Below are positions 21,063 to 31,900 of a stretch of DNA of 64,000 nt, piece by piece. The stretch spans positions 157,727,247-157,791,246 of the forward strand of contig CM043943.1 of assembly GCA_014529385.2 (NCBI GenBank), written 5' to 3'. This stretch comes from Adiantum capillus-veneris (taxonomy: Eukaryota; Streptophyta; Polypodiopsida; Polypodiales; Pteridaceae). A program made the translations under genes and the position numbers. How positions within the stretch are numbered: the first letter of the stretch is position 1; every line of letters begins with the position of its first letter. The notes under the pieces are model-generated. The model did not search any database and was not told the origin of the DNA. It worked only from the letters and a program-made list of their open reading frames with translations.

Positions 21063-21067
<5 letters not shown>

Positions 21068-21112
<45 letters not shown>
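21068..21112. repeat. (CT)n microsatellite
   Basis: About 22 uninterrupted CT units. Confidence 0.97.
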
Positions 21113-21115
<3 letters not shown>

Positions 21116-21280
21116 GTTGTATTCATCTTTCTTAGGTAATATTGTTGCAAATCTATGTGCTTCGTCATTGCTTGCCATTACGTGCTATAGATTAACGCAT
21201 GATTTTTTTGTTTTTGAGTGGAATGTTTGAATTAGGAGCACCTTTAAAATCTTTTGAAGCCATTAGGAATATCTCTTTTT

Positions 21281-21333
21281 TTTCTGTTTAATCTCAATTA
21301 GCTCACTATGAGCTAATTGAGATTAAACAGAAA
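21281..21333. repeat. Perfect 25-bp inverted repeat with 3-nt loop
   Basis: The left arm 21281-21305 (TTTCTGTTTAATCTCAATTA...) is the exact reverse complement of 21309-21333, with only CTA between. The sequence after the right arm (GAAATTACAGAGG...) resembles the start of the LINE 3' ends elsewhere in this window, so this may be a fold-back made at a LINE end. Confidence 0.93.
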
Positions 21334-22865
21334 GAAATTACAGAGGTTTGGGCTTTTACAGGGAGTTGCAACTTGGGAAGCTTACAAGCCAACTTAAACC
21401 TCATGCATGACATATGCCATGAGGAGTTAGAAGACATAAAAGGACCCCACAAATAGGCTCTCTCATACAAAGACTACAATACCCATACGAGTAAAAAGAG
21501 AGCACAAGCTATACAGAAGAAGAACCTGAGCGAAGCCACAAGGTTCCCAAGTTCCACATTAGCATCACCATCATGAATGACAAAGGTGCCACCCACAATA
21601 GGTGTCCACCACCACACTAAAGAAATTCACATGCGGGTGCATGAAGAGCCAAGCCCTTTCCATTGCCAACATTTGCTACCACACTAGAGTCACCTACTTG
21701 CAACCACCAAGGAAAGTGACTTGCGAATGAGGGCACCACAAGAACCAGAGATGAGTGGTGGGAGGGAAGGCTACTATCGAAAGCCAAAAAAATGAGGAAG
21801 GCAACACCCAAGGGAGGGGTGGAGCAGGTGAAGCCAAAATGCCTAGGGATGCCCACCGAGTCATTTGCAACCCACCAAGGGAAGCATTCCTAATTCCCAC
21901 CATGTCGACCACCCAACCAGTTGAGGTTCCCACATGCTAGCTCTATCGCAAGACACCTCTAAGCCTCCTGCTCTGCATCTTAACAAGTCTCCCGCACAGG
22001 ATGGGCTACGTGAACCCTAATGCTCATTACTCGATCTCACTTTCAATTATTCAAGATCCAAGTGCCAACTTCCTACATGCATTGTGCGTGCGCGTGCGCG
22101 TGCGTGCACACACACACACTCACACAGGTTCTTTCATTGGAAAGGGTACGTGCACATTGTGATGGATTGTCGCCTCCTTGCACTGCCGATGCAAGACGTC
22201 GATAGACATCACATGAATGGTGCTAGTGCGTTTACTCCCTTGACGTCTCCCTTGACGTTGCACACACAAAAGCAATGCCACGTTATTGGGATTTTTTCAC
22301 TATACCCTATTATTATGGAACTTTAACGTCTATTGCATCTAGTGTATGTGCCCATGATTTTTTTTAAATCTCAATTAAATAGAATCTAAAGTAGATGGTT
22401 TGGCTTCAACTAAAAGTAAAAATGAAGAGAGGCACGTGAAACACAACTGGTGGGGTAGTTGCCAAGAGTAGGAGGTGCACACATCAAGGTAGCCTAGCTA
22501 GACATGACTAGGATTCAACAGGAGCAAGCCCAACCTTACCAGCTTCTTCCAACTCCAAGCGCTTCTTGTGATCATCTCTCCACTATTGTGGTCTCCATGG
22601 CTAGCGACGGGAGCAGGGGACGTTGCATGTGTGCGATGAAAGGGGGGGATGCCTTGATCTTTTTTTTCCCCCTATTGTAGTGCTTCACTAGCACTACAGA
22701 GCAGCAAGGGAAATTACCCTGATGGCTTACGGTAGCTTTTCTAGAGTTGTCACAGATGGATGTGGGGTTCAATCCCTACGGTCAAGTGCTTCCCTTTTAT
22801 GACAGAGACTCTACCTTGGGCGAAAAAGAACCTTGGAAGATTCTACCAAATAAAAGTGAAGAAGA
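21334..22865. other. No gene recognised
   Basis: No convincing coding sequence on either strand. It contains a short alternating GCGTGCGC/CACACA stretch at 22084-22125. Confidence 0.45.
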
Positions 22866-23054
22866 TGTTGGGTTTCACGCCCGTGACCCATTATGGCCGG
22901 GTGAGCGTCTGCCCACTTATTGTCTTGTGTATAATGAACAATAAGGAGGTGAGAGGATTAATCTCACAAGCTCCACCAAAGAACTCTGCGTACTGTTCTT
23001 CCCTTCCCCCATTCTCATTCCTTCCCTTGCACTCACCACCTTTGCTCCATCAAG

Positions 23055-23066
23055 TGGTATCAGAGC
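23055..23066 (+). other. Copia primer-binding site (initiator tRNA-Met)
   Basis: TGGTATCAGAGC, an exact match to the usual plant retrotransposon PBS, two bases after the putative LTR end. Confidence 0.85.
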
Positions 23067-23548
23067 ACGATGGCTCTGATCCGGGTGCGACACGACGTTG
23101 CACAAGATCCGAAACAAGCTAAGGCTTTGAGCATTACAGTAGTATGCACAAAATTCAGGAGCTCGACATTCTGTGGCTGCAAGCACAACGTTAAAACCTT
23201 CTGAAGGTTTTTCAAAGAAAATCAAGCAGAGCTTGTGAACTCAGAAAACCAGTGCAGTAGCGTTTAAATTTTAAACGCTAGAAGCTTGACAGGTTGCACC
23301 ACAGAAGCAAATACGATAGCGCTTTTATAATCTCTGGAGTAGCTAAATTTTCAACGTTGGAGGACCTCTTGCAAAGGAAGCGCTACAAAATTGCAACACT
23401 GAAGGCTATGCACGTAGCTTCACAGTTGAAGGCAAGAGCGTTTAACTTTTTGAACGCTAAGAGTCCTTGGAGAATAGCGCTACAAGAACTTACAGCATGG
23501 AGTTAATTTCATCAGCAACAAATGCTACAAGGTAACAACACAGTGAGT

Positions 23549-23553
23549 AGAGG

Positions 23554-23595
<42 letters not shown>

Positions 23596-23705
23596 AGATA
23601 TCCGGGCTTCTTCGACATCGGCATCTCCTCTCTCCAACTCTGGATAGGCTTCTTCAACATCGGCATCTCGTCTCTCTAACTCCGGATATACGACATCCGT
23701 TCTCC

Positions 23706-23753
<48 letters not shown>

Positions 23754-23760
23754 GTGTGTG
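23549..23760. repeat. Leader repeats: (GA)n, a 45-bp duplication and (CA)n
   Basis: (GA)n spans about 23551-23590. A unit of about 45 bp (GGCTTCTTC-ACATCGGCATCTC) then occurs twice near 23605-23690, and (AC)n spans 23706-23750. The following GTGTGTGTGTGCACAC could pair with the (AC)n tract. Confidence 0.85.
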
Positions 23761-24921
23761 TGCACACCCGACATCGGCCTCGACTTCGACATTTTTTGAC
23801 ATTAGGTTTTCTCTAAGTCTTGTCATCGGCTTTGGTTTTCGACATCAATTCTCATGATTCGGCATCAGCTCGATTTCACTTCTTATTATGGTGGATTTTC
23901 GACAACAAGCGTTCTCGCAGACGAGCATTTTCCCGCATATCACATACACGGGTGAGGTACCTCTATCATAGAGGAGTGACACCCGGTATCAACACCAATC
24001 ACGCTGTACGGCACAATTTTTGGCTATGACACCTTTGGCAGTTATTTGACTAGCGCATTTTCACCCGGTTGGCAAAAATCGGCACATAGAAACACGGACA
24101 CGCAGATTATAGGTTACATGGGGCTTTTCAGCCGGTTTACACACAGATTCTCCAGGTTTTCAGACACAGTGCTTTCACAGGCAATTTTGCAGTTATTTCA
24201 ACAGCAGTTTCTCTACGGACAGATGCATTTTTTTGTGAGCACATCTAGTGCTACTAAGCTCTTTTGAAAGCAGATATCCCCATAGGAATCACTTTCACTA
24301 CATGCAACAACTCTTGGCGCCTGTTTGAGCGCAGTTCACTCATGTATGTTGAGTTGCGGACACTGCCCACTGTACTACGTGTGGAGCCATTTTTGGCTAG
24401 TTTGGCAATTTTTCCCGGCCATTTCTGAGACTTGGACCGGAAGAGCACTTTCTGAGACTTTGGCTAGTCCATTTGCGTCTGCATTAGCCTTTTGGAGGGT
24501 CAATAGCCTGAGGTTTTCTTTGAGCTGGGGTATTCTTGACTATTGAGATACCTTCGGTGATACATGTAGCTGAAGTTCCCCTTTATGGTACCCTCGCCAT
24601 AGGACATGTATCTGGATAGTTTTTTGTGCTTTTGGCGCCCAGTTGGCGGTCATACAGCAGTGGTTTTGTGCAGTATATGCCAGTGATTGTTCTTTTGAGC
24701 AGTTTATGCGTTTTTGAGTTGAGTTGCGTTTTTAAGTTGAGTTTTGACTCCTCATACAAAGGAGACTCTGTCGGATCTTTCCCGCGAGTCCGTCTTATGC
24801 GTTCTTGGCCGTTCTAGTTTTTCTTACATAGTGATTGTACTATATTTTGGTTTTTCGCTCATATTCTAGGGAAAACTCTGCTAAAATTGCCCCAAGTAAT
24901 TTGCCATAAGTTTTTGGCTAC

Positions 24922-25810
24922 ATGCTCTTAATCGTGGCTGCAAGTAGTGCTTTTGAAAGAGAAGAATACTACATCAAAAAGTTTGATGGCTCGAACTTTG
25001 TCATTTGGCGGCATCGTACACAAGATGTTTTGATCAACAAAGGCTTGATCGCACCCTTGCGTGAAAGAAGAGAAAATGTCTACACTAATGATGAGTGGGA
25101 TGATTTGAATGAGCGTGCTATGGCGACCATTCGCCTGCACCTTGGTGAATCCATTTACTTTACCATAATGGATAAGACCAACCCCAAAGATTTGTGGGAT
25201 GCTCTATGTCAGGCTTGGGATGTCAACAACGCCTTGAATAAAGTTTTCTTGATGAAGAACTTGATATGCATGAACATGAAAGAAGGCAGTAATGTTAGTT
25301 CTCATTTAAATGAGTTCAACGGTGTTTTTTCATAGATTACTTCAAAAGGCCTCAATTTCGATGAGGAAAAGAAGGCTATTTTCTTACTATGTTTGCTACC
25401 ATCGTTAGGGGATACTTTCAACACAGGCATAAGTTATTCTGCACCCAGTGGCAAGCTAGATTTGAGTAGTGTTGCTAGTGTGTTTCTCACTGAGGAGATT
25501 CGACATCAATCTCTTGATGCAAGTAGGAATGGTGATGCATATGTGGCTAGTGGAAATTGTGACAAAAGGGAATTTCAAAGGCAGCGTGGTCGTAGCCACA
25601 CTTGTTCACAGGATTGCAAGCAAGGTCGTAGCAAGAGTCGCGGCAAAGACATGCAAAATGTAGAGTGTTACTACTGCCATAAAAAGGGACACTTGAAGAA
25701 AGATTTCCACACAATGCAGCGTGATAAGGGCAAAGAGAAAGCAAAGTCTGACAAACCTAAAAGCAGTGTAAAGATTGAAGAGCTTAATATGGTTGTCTCC
25801 AGCAATTGAA
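24922..25810 (+). pseudogene. Copia gag with CCHC zinc knuckle
   Basis: Starts MLLIVAASSAFEREEYYIKKFDG, then NFVIWRHRTQDVLINKGL, the UBN2-like gag start of copia elements. An in-frame TAG at 25333-25335 interrupts the frame. After it come LLCLLPSLGDTFNTG and the zinc knuckle CYYCHKKGHLKKDF, in which the last Cys is replaced by Phe or Asp. A shift near 25810 leads into the protease frame. In life it would package the element RNA; this copy is dead. Confidence 0.85.
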
Positions 25811-25834
25811 AAATTTTCTAAAGTGTAAGATGAT

Positions 25835-26369
25835 GTGTTGATTTTCACATCAGATTTGAGTCCTAATGAATTGTTAGCTCATGATGAGTGTTATGTGCAA
25901 AATTGGATTGTGGACTCAGGTGCTAGCTTTCATGTGACTCCTCACAAGGAGTGGTTTTCTACATACACAGCCACGCATGGCACGATGAAGCTAGGCAATT
26001 CTTATAAGCTTGAAAATTGCGGTGTGGACAGCATCAAATTTACCATGCGTAATGGCACTAAGTTTATGCTACATAATGTCAGACATGTACCCAAATTGAC
26101 AAAGAGTTTGATGTCAGTTGAAGAGCTGGATTATTTGGGTTACACTACCATCTTTGCTCATGGTTCTTAGATTATCAAGAAGGGAAATATGGTCATGCTT
26201 AAAGGCCAGAAGTCTGGCTCATTGTACTCTCTTTATGTTTCTTCTGTGAAAAATAATTCTATTTGTGTAGCCGAGCTTCCATCTATAGAGTTGTAGCTTA
26301 TCCAGCTAGGACATATGAGTCAAAAGGGAATGAAATTCTTGCAGCATTCTGGTTATATCCTTGTGTTAG
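25835..26369 (+). pseudogene. Copia protease and GAG-pre-integrase
   Basis: NWIVDSGASFHVTPHKEWF contains the catalytic DSGA of the copia protease (D near 25914). VRHVPKLTKSLMSV and QLGHMSQKGMKFL match the pre-integrase zinc region. In-frame TAGs occur at 26168-26170 and near 26294. The frame runs straight into the insertion point at 26369 and, with one GTTAG copy removed, continues at 45468 with LDYSN...LCDHC. Confidence 0.85.
26365..26369. repeat. Target-site duplication GTTAG, left copy
   Basis: GTTAG precedes the TGTTAAGG terminus at 26370; the same five bases follow the right terminus at 45463-45467. Confidence 0.95.
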
Positions 26370-26993
26370 TGTTAAGGCGGTTACGCCGCTAGCAGAAGCT
26401 AAATAGCGAGAACTCAACCAACAACAGAATTTGTCAGACGAGGACGAAGCTTGACCCGCAAGCGCATGGAAACAACTAGGTGGGTGTCAAATCACCTACT
26501 CGACCTTCTAATGACAATCACTACTAAGGAAATCAAATCTAAGTTCTAAAATACGCAAGTGATTGAAATCCTTACTACGAACGAATGCTATACAAAACAG
26601 GATCTAGAATCATTGAATCGATCTCAAACTCAAGGGGAAGTCTATACACTAGGTAAGAACAACACCCTAAAGACTTGAACTGCAAAATCAACCTATAACC
26701 ACTCCGTGCGGCAAACGCGTATGAAGACAGGCCGAAAAATACAGGTGATCGAAACTTGACCCCGATGGTACCAATGTGTAGCTCTACTCGTTGTGGTTCT
26801 ATAGATATGCTGCACACTCCATTCCGACACACGAGTTGGAAGAAAACTCACACCGAAGCTCGTAGGAACTTACCACACATAGAAGCCGATAGCGCACACT
26901 CTTGGTATCAGTGCGTAGCTCTCGCCGTTGCTAACACAATGGCGGTGTCGCTTCTCCAATGGCGGCTCCGTAGCTCGCGTAGCAAGTAGATAA

Positions 26994-27070
<77 letters not shown>

Positions 27071-27358
27071 ACACAGTCACGGCGCTCAAAAACTCCCTTT
27101 GATTAATAAACTGAATCCCCTTTAGGTTACAAAACTTTGGCTTATATACCTCAGCCTTGGAGGTGAGAACATCTCTAACTAATTACATCAGCAAGTGAAA
27201 TTACTTCGGGATTACAAGCTGGAAACTCAATTGAGTCCCGTTACTTAATGAATGGCTCAATTCAAAATCAATGTCGGAAAGACATTTATTACAATCAATG
27301 GTTACAAAAATGATGAGTGTGAGCAAAAATGTGGGTGTGATCCTCTGCTGGCTCAACA
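26370..27358 (-). repeat. 3' LTR of the giant gypsy element
   Basis: 989 bp, near-identical to 44517-45462. It contains a minus-strand TATA box (TATATAAG, 27142-27149), downstream of which lies the (GA)n tract (26996-27068 on the plus strand as CT). It also keeps about 50 bp near 26893-26945 that the other LTR lacks, bounded by short CAATGGCGG repeats. Confidence 0.95.
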
Positions 27359-27370
27359 CTCCCCCCCTCC
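27359..27370 (-). promoter_or_regulatory. Terminal polypurine tract
   Basis: The minus strand reads GGAGGGGGGGAG directly before the LTR terminus TGTTGAG. This is the plus-strand DNA primer of reverse transcription. A short inverted repeat CATGTC/GACATG lies just upstream (27376-27393). Confidence 0.9.
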
Positions 27371-27407
27371 GCGTTCATGTCGTCCCTGACATGACTTTTA
27401 TGCTTGG

Positions 27408-30400
27408 TCAATAAAGTCCTGTCGTCTTGAGCATCTGCAAATGTGATTCGTATCGTAGGTTGCCGATGGTCAAGGTTGGGCCGAATATTTTGCTTTCGTG
27501 GGTGAAAAAGCCGGTGTAGAAAGCTTCTTCGAATGTTTGCATGTGGAAGCTAGGCAAAAACATAATCCTCTGGTATAGGAGGTGCAACACTTTTGGAGAA
27601 GGCTGCAATGAAAGATCATACATCATATCAGTCACTGTGTCGGCCGTCGATAGTAGACTCGAGGTCGTGGCTTTATCTGGCGCGAACACTTCAATGCAAG
27701 CTAAGAGAGTCCTGCAAATTTTCTTGAGCATCTGACACGAAAGGTCAGGAGAGCCAGTAAAGAGCTTGATGGTGCCCGTTAGGGTTTTCACCATGTAGGC
27801 TTTACCTATTCTCTCTCCTGCCTTTGGTCCTGTCATCCTGGGGTAATTAAGCCAATTTGGCTTCTTTTCTGCAATCCTGCCATGCTCTTTCCAGTTTATG
27901 ACTCCTGGCACCGGGCAGAAGGTTGCATCCTCCCGAATCTCCTTTGGTGCCTCCACCAAGTAGATTAGGTAGGCTGGGTATTTGTTCAGCCAACCTTTCC
28001 TCCATCTAGGCTGCGAATCTACAATCTTCTTTGATTGTTCCTCTTTTGTGATGTCGCCTTCGTAAAGAGCGACATACTGCTCCTCCTCTATTCTCTTTTT
28101 CGTTTTTATCACTTCAAACTTCATCAAAGGGAAAGGCAGGCTGGGTTGCATCCACTCTTCATGGAGCACTTTTGTGTCTAATCCCTGAAGTCTAATGGAG
28201 ATTAGGAGTCTCCTCTCCCATTCCATTTCCGCCTTGGCACTCTCCTCTGTTGACTTTGCTATTTGGTCATGGAGCCTTTGTTCTTCTTCTTCAGAGATTC
28301 CTGAAGTCGAGGCCACCTCGTGAACTGGGGCTGGATCTTCAATTGTGGTTGCCTCTCCACTTTCTGGTAGCTCTATGGCTGCTCCACCTGATTCTTCTTG
28401 TGGTGTCTCTGTCTCTCTTCTTTGTTGCTCTTGTAGATCTTGGAGCTGTTTGCGGAGGGTCTCATTCTCTGTTGTTAGTGTTTGATTTTCTAAAGTGAGC
28501 CTCTCCTCTGCTGCCAATGATCCCTCTGCAATGTGCAACCTTTGCACTTGCTCTAATCTTAGCTCTCTTTGTAAGCTTCGGACCTGGTCTTCCAGAGCTG
28601 GTACAAGAGCTCCCTCTTGTTCGGTTCCTGCTCTGCTAGCTCTAGGGGTAGTCCTGAGTCTAGTGATTGTTCTTTCTTGGAGCTCGACTCTTTCCCTTAG
28701 CTCAATGAGCTCATCTTTAGCCGCCTCCAAGTCGTCTTCCATCCGCTCCCTTGCTTCCTGTGCACTTGTTACTTCTCTTGAAGCCTCGGCTAGCTGGAGT
28801 ATCAAGCCGTCTCTCTCGTTTTCCGCATCGTAGAGTGATGCTTTATGACTTTCAGATTGAGTCATAGCATCCTCTAATTTCCTCTGCAACTCGGCTTCCC
28901 TTTGTTTGGCTGTCTCAATCTCCACTTCCTTTGCCTTGGATCTTTCTTTGATCTTGCTGAGCAGTTCATGCACCATGTGCATGTCTTTTTCATCTTCATC
29001 TGTCAACTCTAAAGCTTTTTCTGCCACCACCTCCACTGGCTTCGGCTCTTCTAGTACGTTCTGCTCGTCCAGTTTCTCTTCACTCTCTTTTGTACTCTTT
29101 ATTTTTTCCTCTGTCCCTCTCCGATCATCTTGTTTTTGTAGGGGGGTCCCATAGACTGCCTCAAGGGCCTCTTCTTCAGTGTACCCTATCGCTACCAGAT
29201 CCTCATAATCATTTTTCTTTTGCTGAATTGGATCTATCTCCTTTTCCTTGGTCCCGGCCTCCGGCTTTTCCATACCAGCCGTGTCCATCTCTACTGTGGT
29301 CTCTTCCACAATGATTTCCGTCTTCTTCGGGCTTGGTACATCAGTAAAGGAGGGCTGATTGTCCTCAGTCATCTTGGCTTTCCCTTTGTTTGCTTGCCCG
29401 TCTTTCTCTTGAGGTTCAGTAGACTCATCTACTTTCTTCTTCCCCTTGTCGTCCTTTTTCAATTCAGCTTTTAAAAGCTGTACTTCCTCTTCAGTGTATG
29501 GCTCGACAGGTTGCTGCTCCAGTATAGCCTCTGACTCCTCATAAGCTCTAATATATTGATCATATTGATCAACATGTGGCCTGGCTGAGCTAGTTCCGAC
29601 TTTAGTGGGGTCTGGAACCCACTTTTCTTCAAAGTCCCCCTTTAGAGCTCTTTCCTCTCTAAACTGCTCCACCAGTCTTTCCATTCTTGCCGCTTTCTGA
29701 CTTTTGGTTTGCTTGGGAGCAACCTTCTTCTTTGCTTTCTTCATAAGCTGCTCATCCACATCCTCTTCAGGTTCTGAAACTATTTCTAGTTTCCTGCGTG
29801 CTCTTGTGGACGCCCTCTTGGATACTTCAGGCTGTTCTTCCTTCTCATCGGCTTCTCTAAGCCACTCATTCTGGGAGGGAACCTTTGGCCATTGATCTCT
29901 GGCTCCAATAGCTTCATAAGCTATTCTTGTCAGAACTTCAGCTCCTCCTATATACTTTGGCTTCTCGTTGTGCATGGCAATTACTTGCTCGTGGATGTGT
30001 TGAGCGTAATTCACCTCTTTTGGCATATTGTTCTTCAATGCCCATGTGATGGTAGTTGCAATGGCATAGGGTGGTGTCGTATACTTTTGAGGTCTTTTAC
30101 TGCAAATATGGAGAAACTGGTTGTACAGTCGGCAAAGGGTTGTCGCTCTTTGTTCTGCCATATCTCCATAGGTTGCATTCTGTTTCTTGGACCCATAAAC
30201 CTCTATAGCCTCCCTTCTTTCCCTGACAGAGCTCCCTTTGTTGTGCAGCTTCAATGCATCTGCAATGAGCTGTGGAGTGATCTGTACCTCTACTTTCTCT
30301 CCATCTATTGCTGTCAATGTGGCTTTCCCATCCTTATGAATGGAGGTTGCCAACTCATACACTCTTCTTGTATCTATACCTGATGGTCTCGAGGTGAAGA

Positions 30401-30683
30401 ATCTGTGCAAGTCTGCCCTTTCCAGGTACCTGCTGATGTTCTCTGACCTGCTATAATCCACCAATTCTTGTGGGATCATCGGTATATCCACCGCTTGCCC
30501 TTGAGGATCTCTGAAAGTCCTCTGGTAGATCTTTATTCCCTCTTGTTCCAGTACTGCTTGCTCCACCCAAGTTTTGGTTGGCTTGAGGGTTTCTGCTGGA
30601 ATGTCAAAGGGTTCTGCTTCTGCAAGAGCATCTTTGATTGTCGGCCTTTTTCTCTTTGTTGCTGATGACTTGGCGGAATCCAT
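27408..30683 (-). CDS. Extra ORF of the giant gypsy element, 1,091 aa, function unknown
   Basis: Intact from the ATG at 30683 to a stop 50 bp before the 3' LTR. The start is basic (MDSAKSSATKRKRP). Residues about 40-290 form a globular region (YLERADLHRFFTSRP, VYELATSIHKDGKATLTAIDG-KVEVQITPQLIADAL) that loosely recalls the plant-transposon/Athila ORF domain; that likeness is by eye only. About 290-590 is very charged, Lys/Glu-rich and probably disordered. About 590-850 is a long coiled coil (LQRKLEDAM, ASREVTSAQEARERMEDDLEAAKDELIELRERVELQERTI, ENQTLTTENETLRKQLQDLQEQQ). The last 230 residues are again globular with many Trp/Tyr (WRKGWLNKYPAYLIYLV). No signal peptide or membrane segment is seen, so it is not an obvious envelope. 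It sits behind its own palindrome-bearing leader. It could be a structural or movement/localisation factor for the element; this is not known. Confidence 0.8.
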   Translation of the reverse strand: MDSAKSSATKRKRPTIKDALAEAEPFDIPAETLKPTKTWVEQAVLEQEGIKIYQRTFRDPQGQAVDIPMIPQELVDYSRSENISRYLERADLHRFFTSRPSGIDTRRVYELATSIHKDGKATLTAIDGEKVEVQITPQLIADALKLHNKGSSVRERREAIEVYGSKKQNATYGDMAEQRATTLCRLYNQFLHICSKRPQKYTTPPYAIATTITWALKNNMPKEVNYAQHIHEQVIAMHNEKPKYIGGAEVLTRIAYEAIGARDQWPKVPSQNEWLREADEKEEQPEVSKRASTRARRKLEIVSEPEEDVDEQLMKKAKKKVAPKQTKSQKAARMERLVEQFREERALKGDFEEKWVPDPTKVGTSSARPHVDQYDQYIRAYEESEAILEQQPVEPYTEEEVQLLKAELKKDDKGKKKVDESTEPQEKDGQANKGKAKMTEDNQPSFTDVPSPKKTEIIVEETTVEMDTAGMEKPEAGTKEKEIDPIQQKKNDYEDLVAIGYTEEEALEAVYGTPLQKQDDRRGTEEKIKSTKESEEKLDEQNVLEEPKPVEVVAEKALELTDEDEKDMHMVHELLSKIKERSKAKEVEIETAKQREAELQRKLEDAMTQSESHKASLYDAENERDGLILQLAEASREVTSAQEARERMEDDLEAAKDELIELRERVELQERTITRLRTTPRASRAGTEQEGALVPALEDQVRSLQRELRLEQVQRLHIAEGSLAAEERLTLENQTLTTENETLRKQLQDLQEQQRRETETPQEESGGAAIELPESGEATTIEDPAPVHEVASTSGISEEEEQRLHDQIAKSTEESAKAEMEWERRLLISIRLQGLDTKVLHEEWMQPSLPFPLMKFEVIKTKKRIEEEQYVALYEGDITKEEQSKKIVDSQPRWRKGWLNKYPAYLIYLVEAPKEIREDATFCPVPGVINWKEHGRIAEKKPNWLNYPRMTGPKAGERIGKAYMVKTLTGTIKLFTGSPDLSCQMLKKICRTLLACIEVFAPDKATTSSLLSTADTVTDMMYDLSLQPSPKVLHLLYQRIMFLPSFHMQTFEEAFYTGFFTHESKIFGPTLTIGNLRYESHLQMLKTTGLY

Positions 30684-31900
30684 GGATCTTGTAACTCCAA
30701 TTTCAGAAGTTAGCGTCTTTTTAGTACTGAAAGCCGAAATGAAGCTTTTAACTATTCAAATGACTTGAAAATTGAAACATGAGCTATTCAGGGCTAAGGA
30801 TGCAGGATAGGTGAAAAAATATGCAAACTGGGCTCAAAATCATGCTGGAGACATCATACGCATATGATGTCTTTTGTGTCAATATGACTTCATATTGGTT
30901 GTGCTTGTAGCTGATAGTGTATACATGAGTATCATATGCTTGGATTTGAGTTTGGATCCCATTTGGTCAAGTTTTGGCCAGTTTAGTCCAGTTCAGGCTC
31001 TTGGCAAAATTTTGAAAGGGAATTGGATTTTATGATCCAAATTGGATAAAACTTGGTGGTTCACCTTCAAATGGCATGTAGATCACTTCTGTTTGGTGGT
31101 TGAAGCCCTGAGGTGCCAAAATCACATAGTGAGGCATCATACGCGTATGATGCCTTTTAGTGTATTTTTGGACCAAATTTCTCTATAAGCTTGGATATGG
31201 CTTTAGATAGGCTTATTCAGTGGATTTATGAATTTTGGATAGATTTTGGGCTAAAAATGGCTCTGGAGACATCATACGCGTATGATGTCTTTTTCATCAA
31301 TTTTTCATGGGATTGGTTCTGTGGACTCCCCATGTACTAGTGAAGGACTGTCCCTACTCAAATCTTGGTTTGGACTTGAGTATGTTGGATTTGGGCTAAA
31401 ATAGGCTTTGGATGAAGGATTTTCCCTCAATTGGGCTAATGGGGTGATCCACTTGACCAAATGGTTCCAAACTTCATATGTAGCATGTATTAGATATATA
31501 TAATGGATGTATGATGTCAAATGAGCAGTTTTGGCTCTGTAAGTGCAAATAGACATCATACGCGTATGATGTCTTTTGTGTCAATATGGTGCTTTTTGGT
31601 TCCATATAGCTTATAGATGTGTTAATCAACAATCCTACAAAGTTTCAATGAGTTTGGAGTTATTTGACAAAATTAGGACCAAAAATCAATTTTATGGCCT
31701 ACTTTGTGTCTTTTTGGTTTTCCTTGGGTTTTCTAACTCCAATTCTCATGATACTTGGTTCATAGGATGTGATTAACATGTGGAATGAGGCTATGCACTC
31801 AAATGTTGAAATGGATGTGAAAATCATGTTGTGAGACATCATACGCGTATGATGTCTTTTCTTGAAATGTTGGTCTTTTTGTGCAAAGAATGCTTTGTGC
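30684..31900 (-). promoter_or_regulatory. Second leader: five 24-bp palindromes upstream of the extra ORF
   Basis: Palindromes with the core ATCATACGCGTATGAT lie at 30849-30872 (one mismatch, GCAT), 31132-31155, 31267-31290, 31551-31574 and 31834-31857. Start-to-start gaps are 283, 135, 284 and 283 bp. The nearest is 166 bp from the ATG. Flanks share phrases with each other and with the gag leader (TTTTTCATCAATTT; TTGGCAA...GATCCAAAT...AAACTTG). The sequence is therefore built from diverged repeat units of about 283 bp. It could be a promoter, a packaging or dimerisation element, or a binding-site array; function is unknown. Confidence 0.85.

Larger units (their letters stand above)
22866..26369 (+). 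mobile_element. Ty1/copia retrotransposon, left part (interrupted)
   Basis: A putative 5' LTR (TGTTGGG...CCATCA, 22866-23052) is followed by a tRNA-Met PBS at 23055-23066, a long leader of about 1.85 kb, gag (24922-25810), protease and pre-integrase (25835-26369). The element is then cut by the 19-kb gypsy element and resumes with integrase at 45468. The LTR start is uncertain because no second LTR was found. Confidence 0.8.

Noticed and set aside
25810-26369. Copia protease as an intact gene
   Set aside because: The DSGA motif is present, but frameshift before it and in-frame stops after it show a dead copy.
28250-30665. Several plus-strand ORFs opposite the 1,091-aa ORF
   Set aside because: They are shadows of the intact minus-strand frame and show low-complexity Ser/Leu content without motifs.
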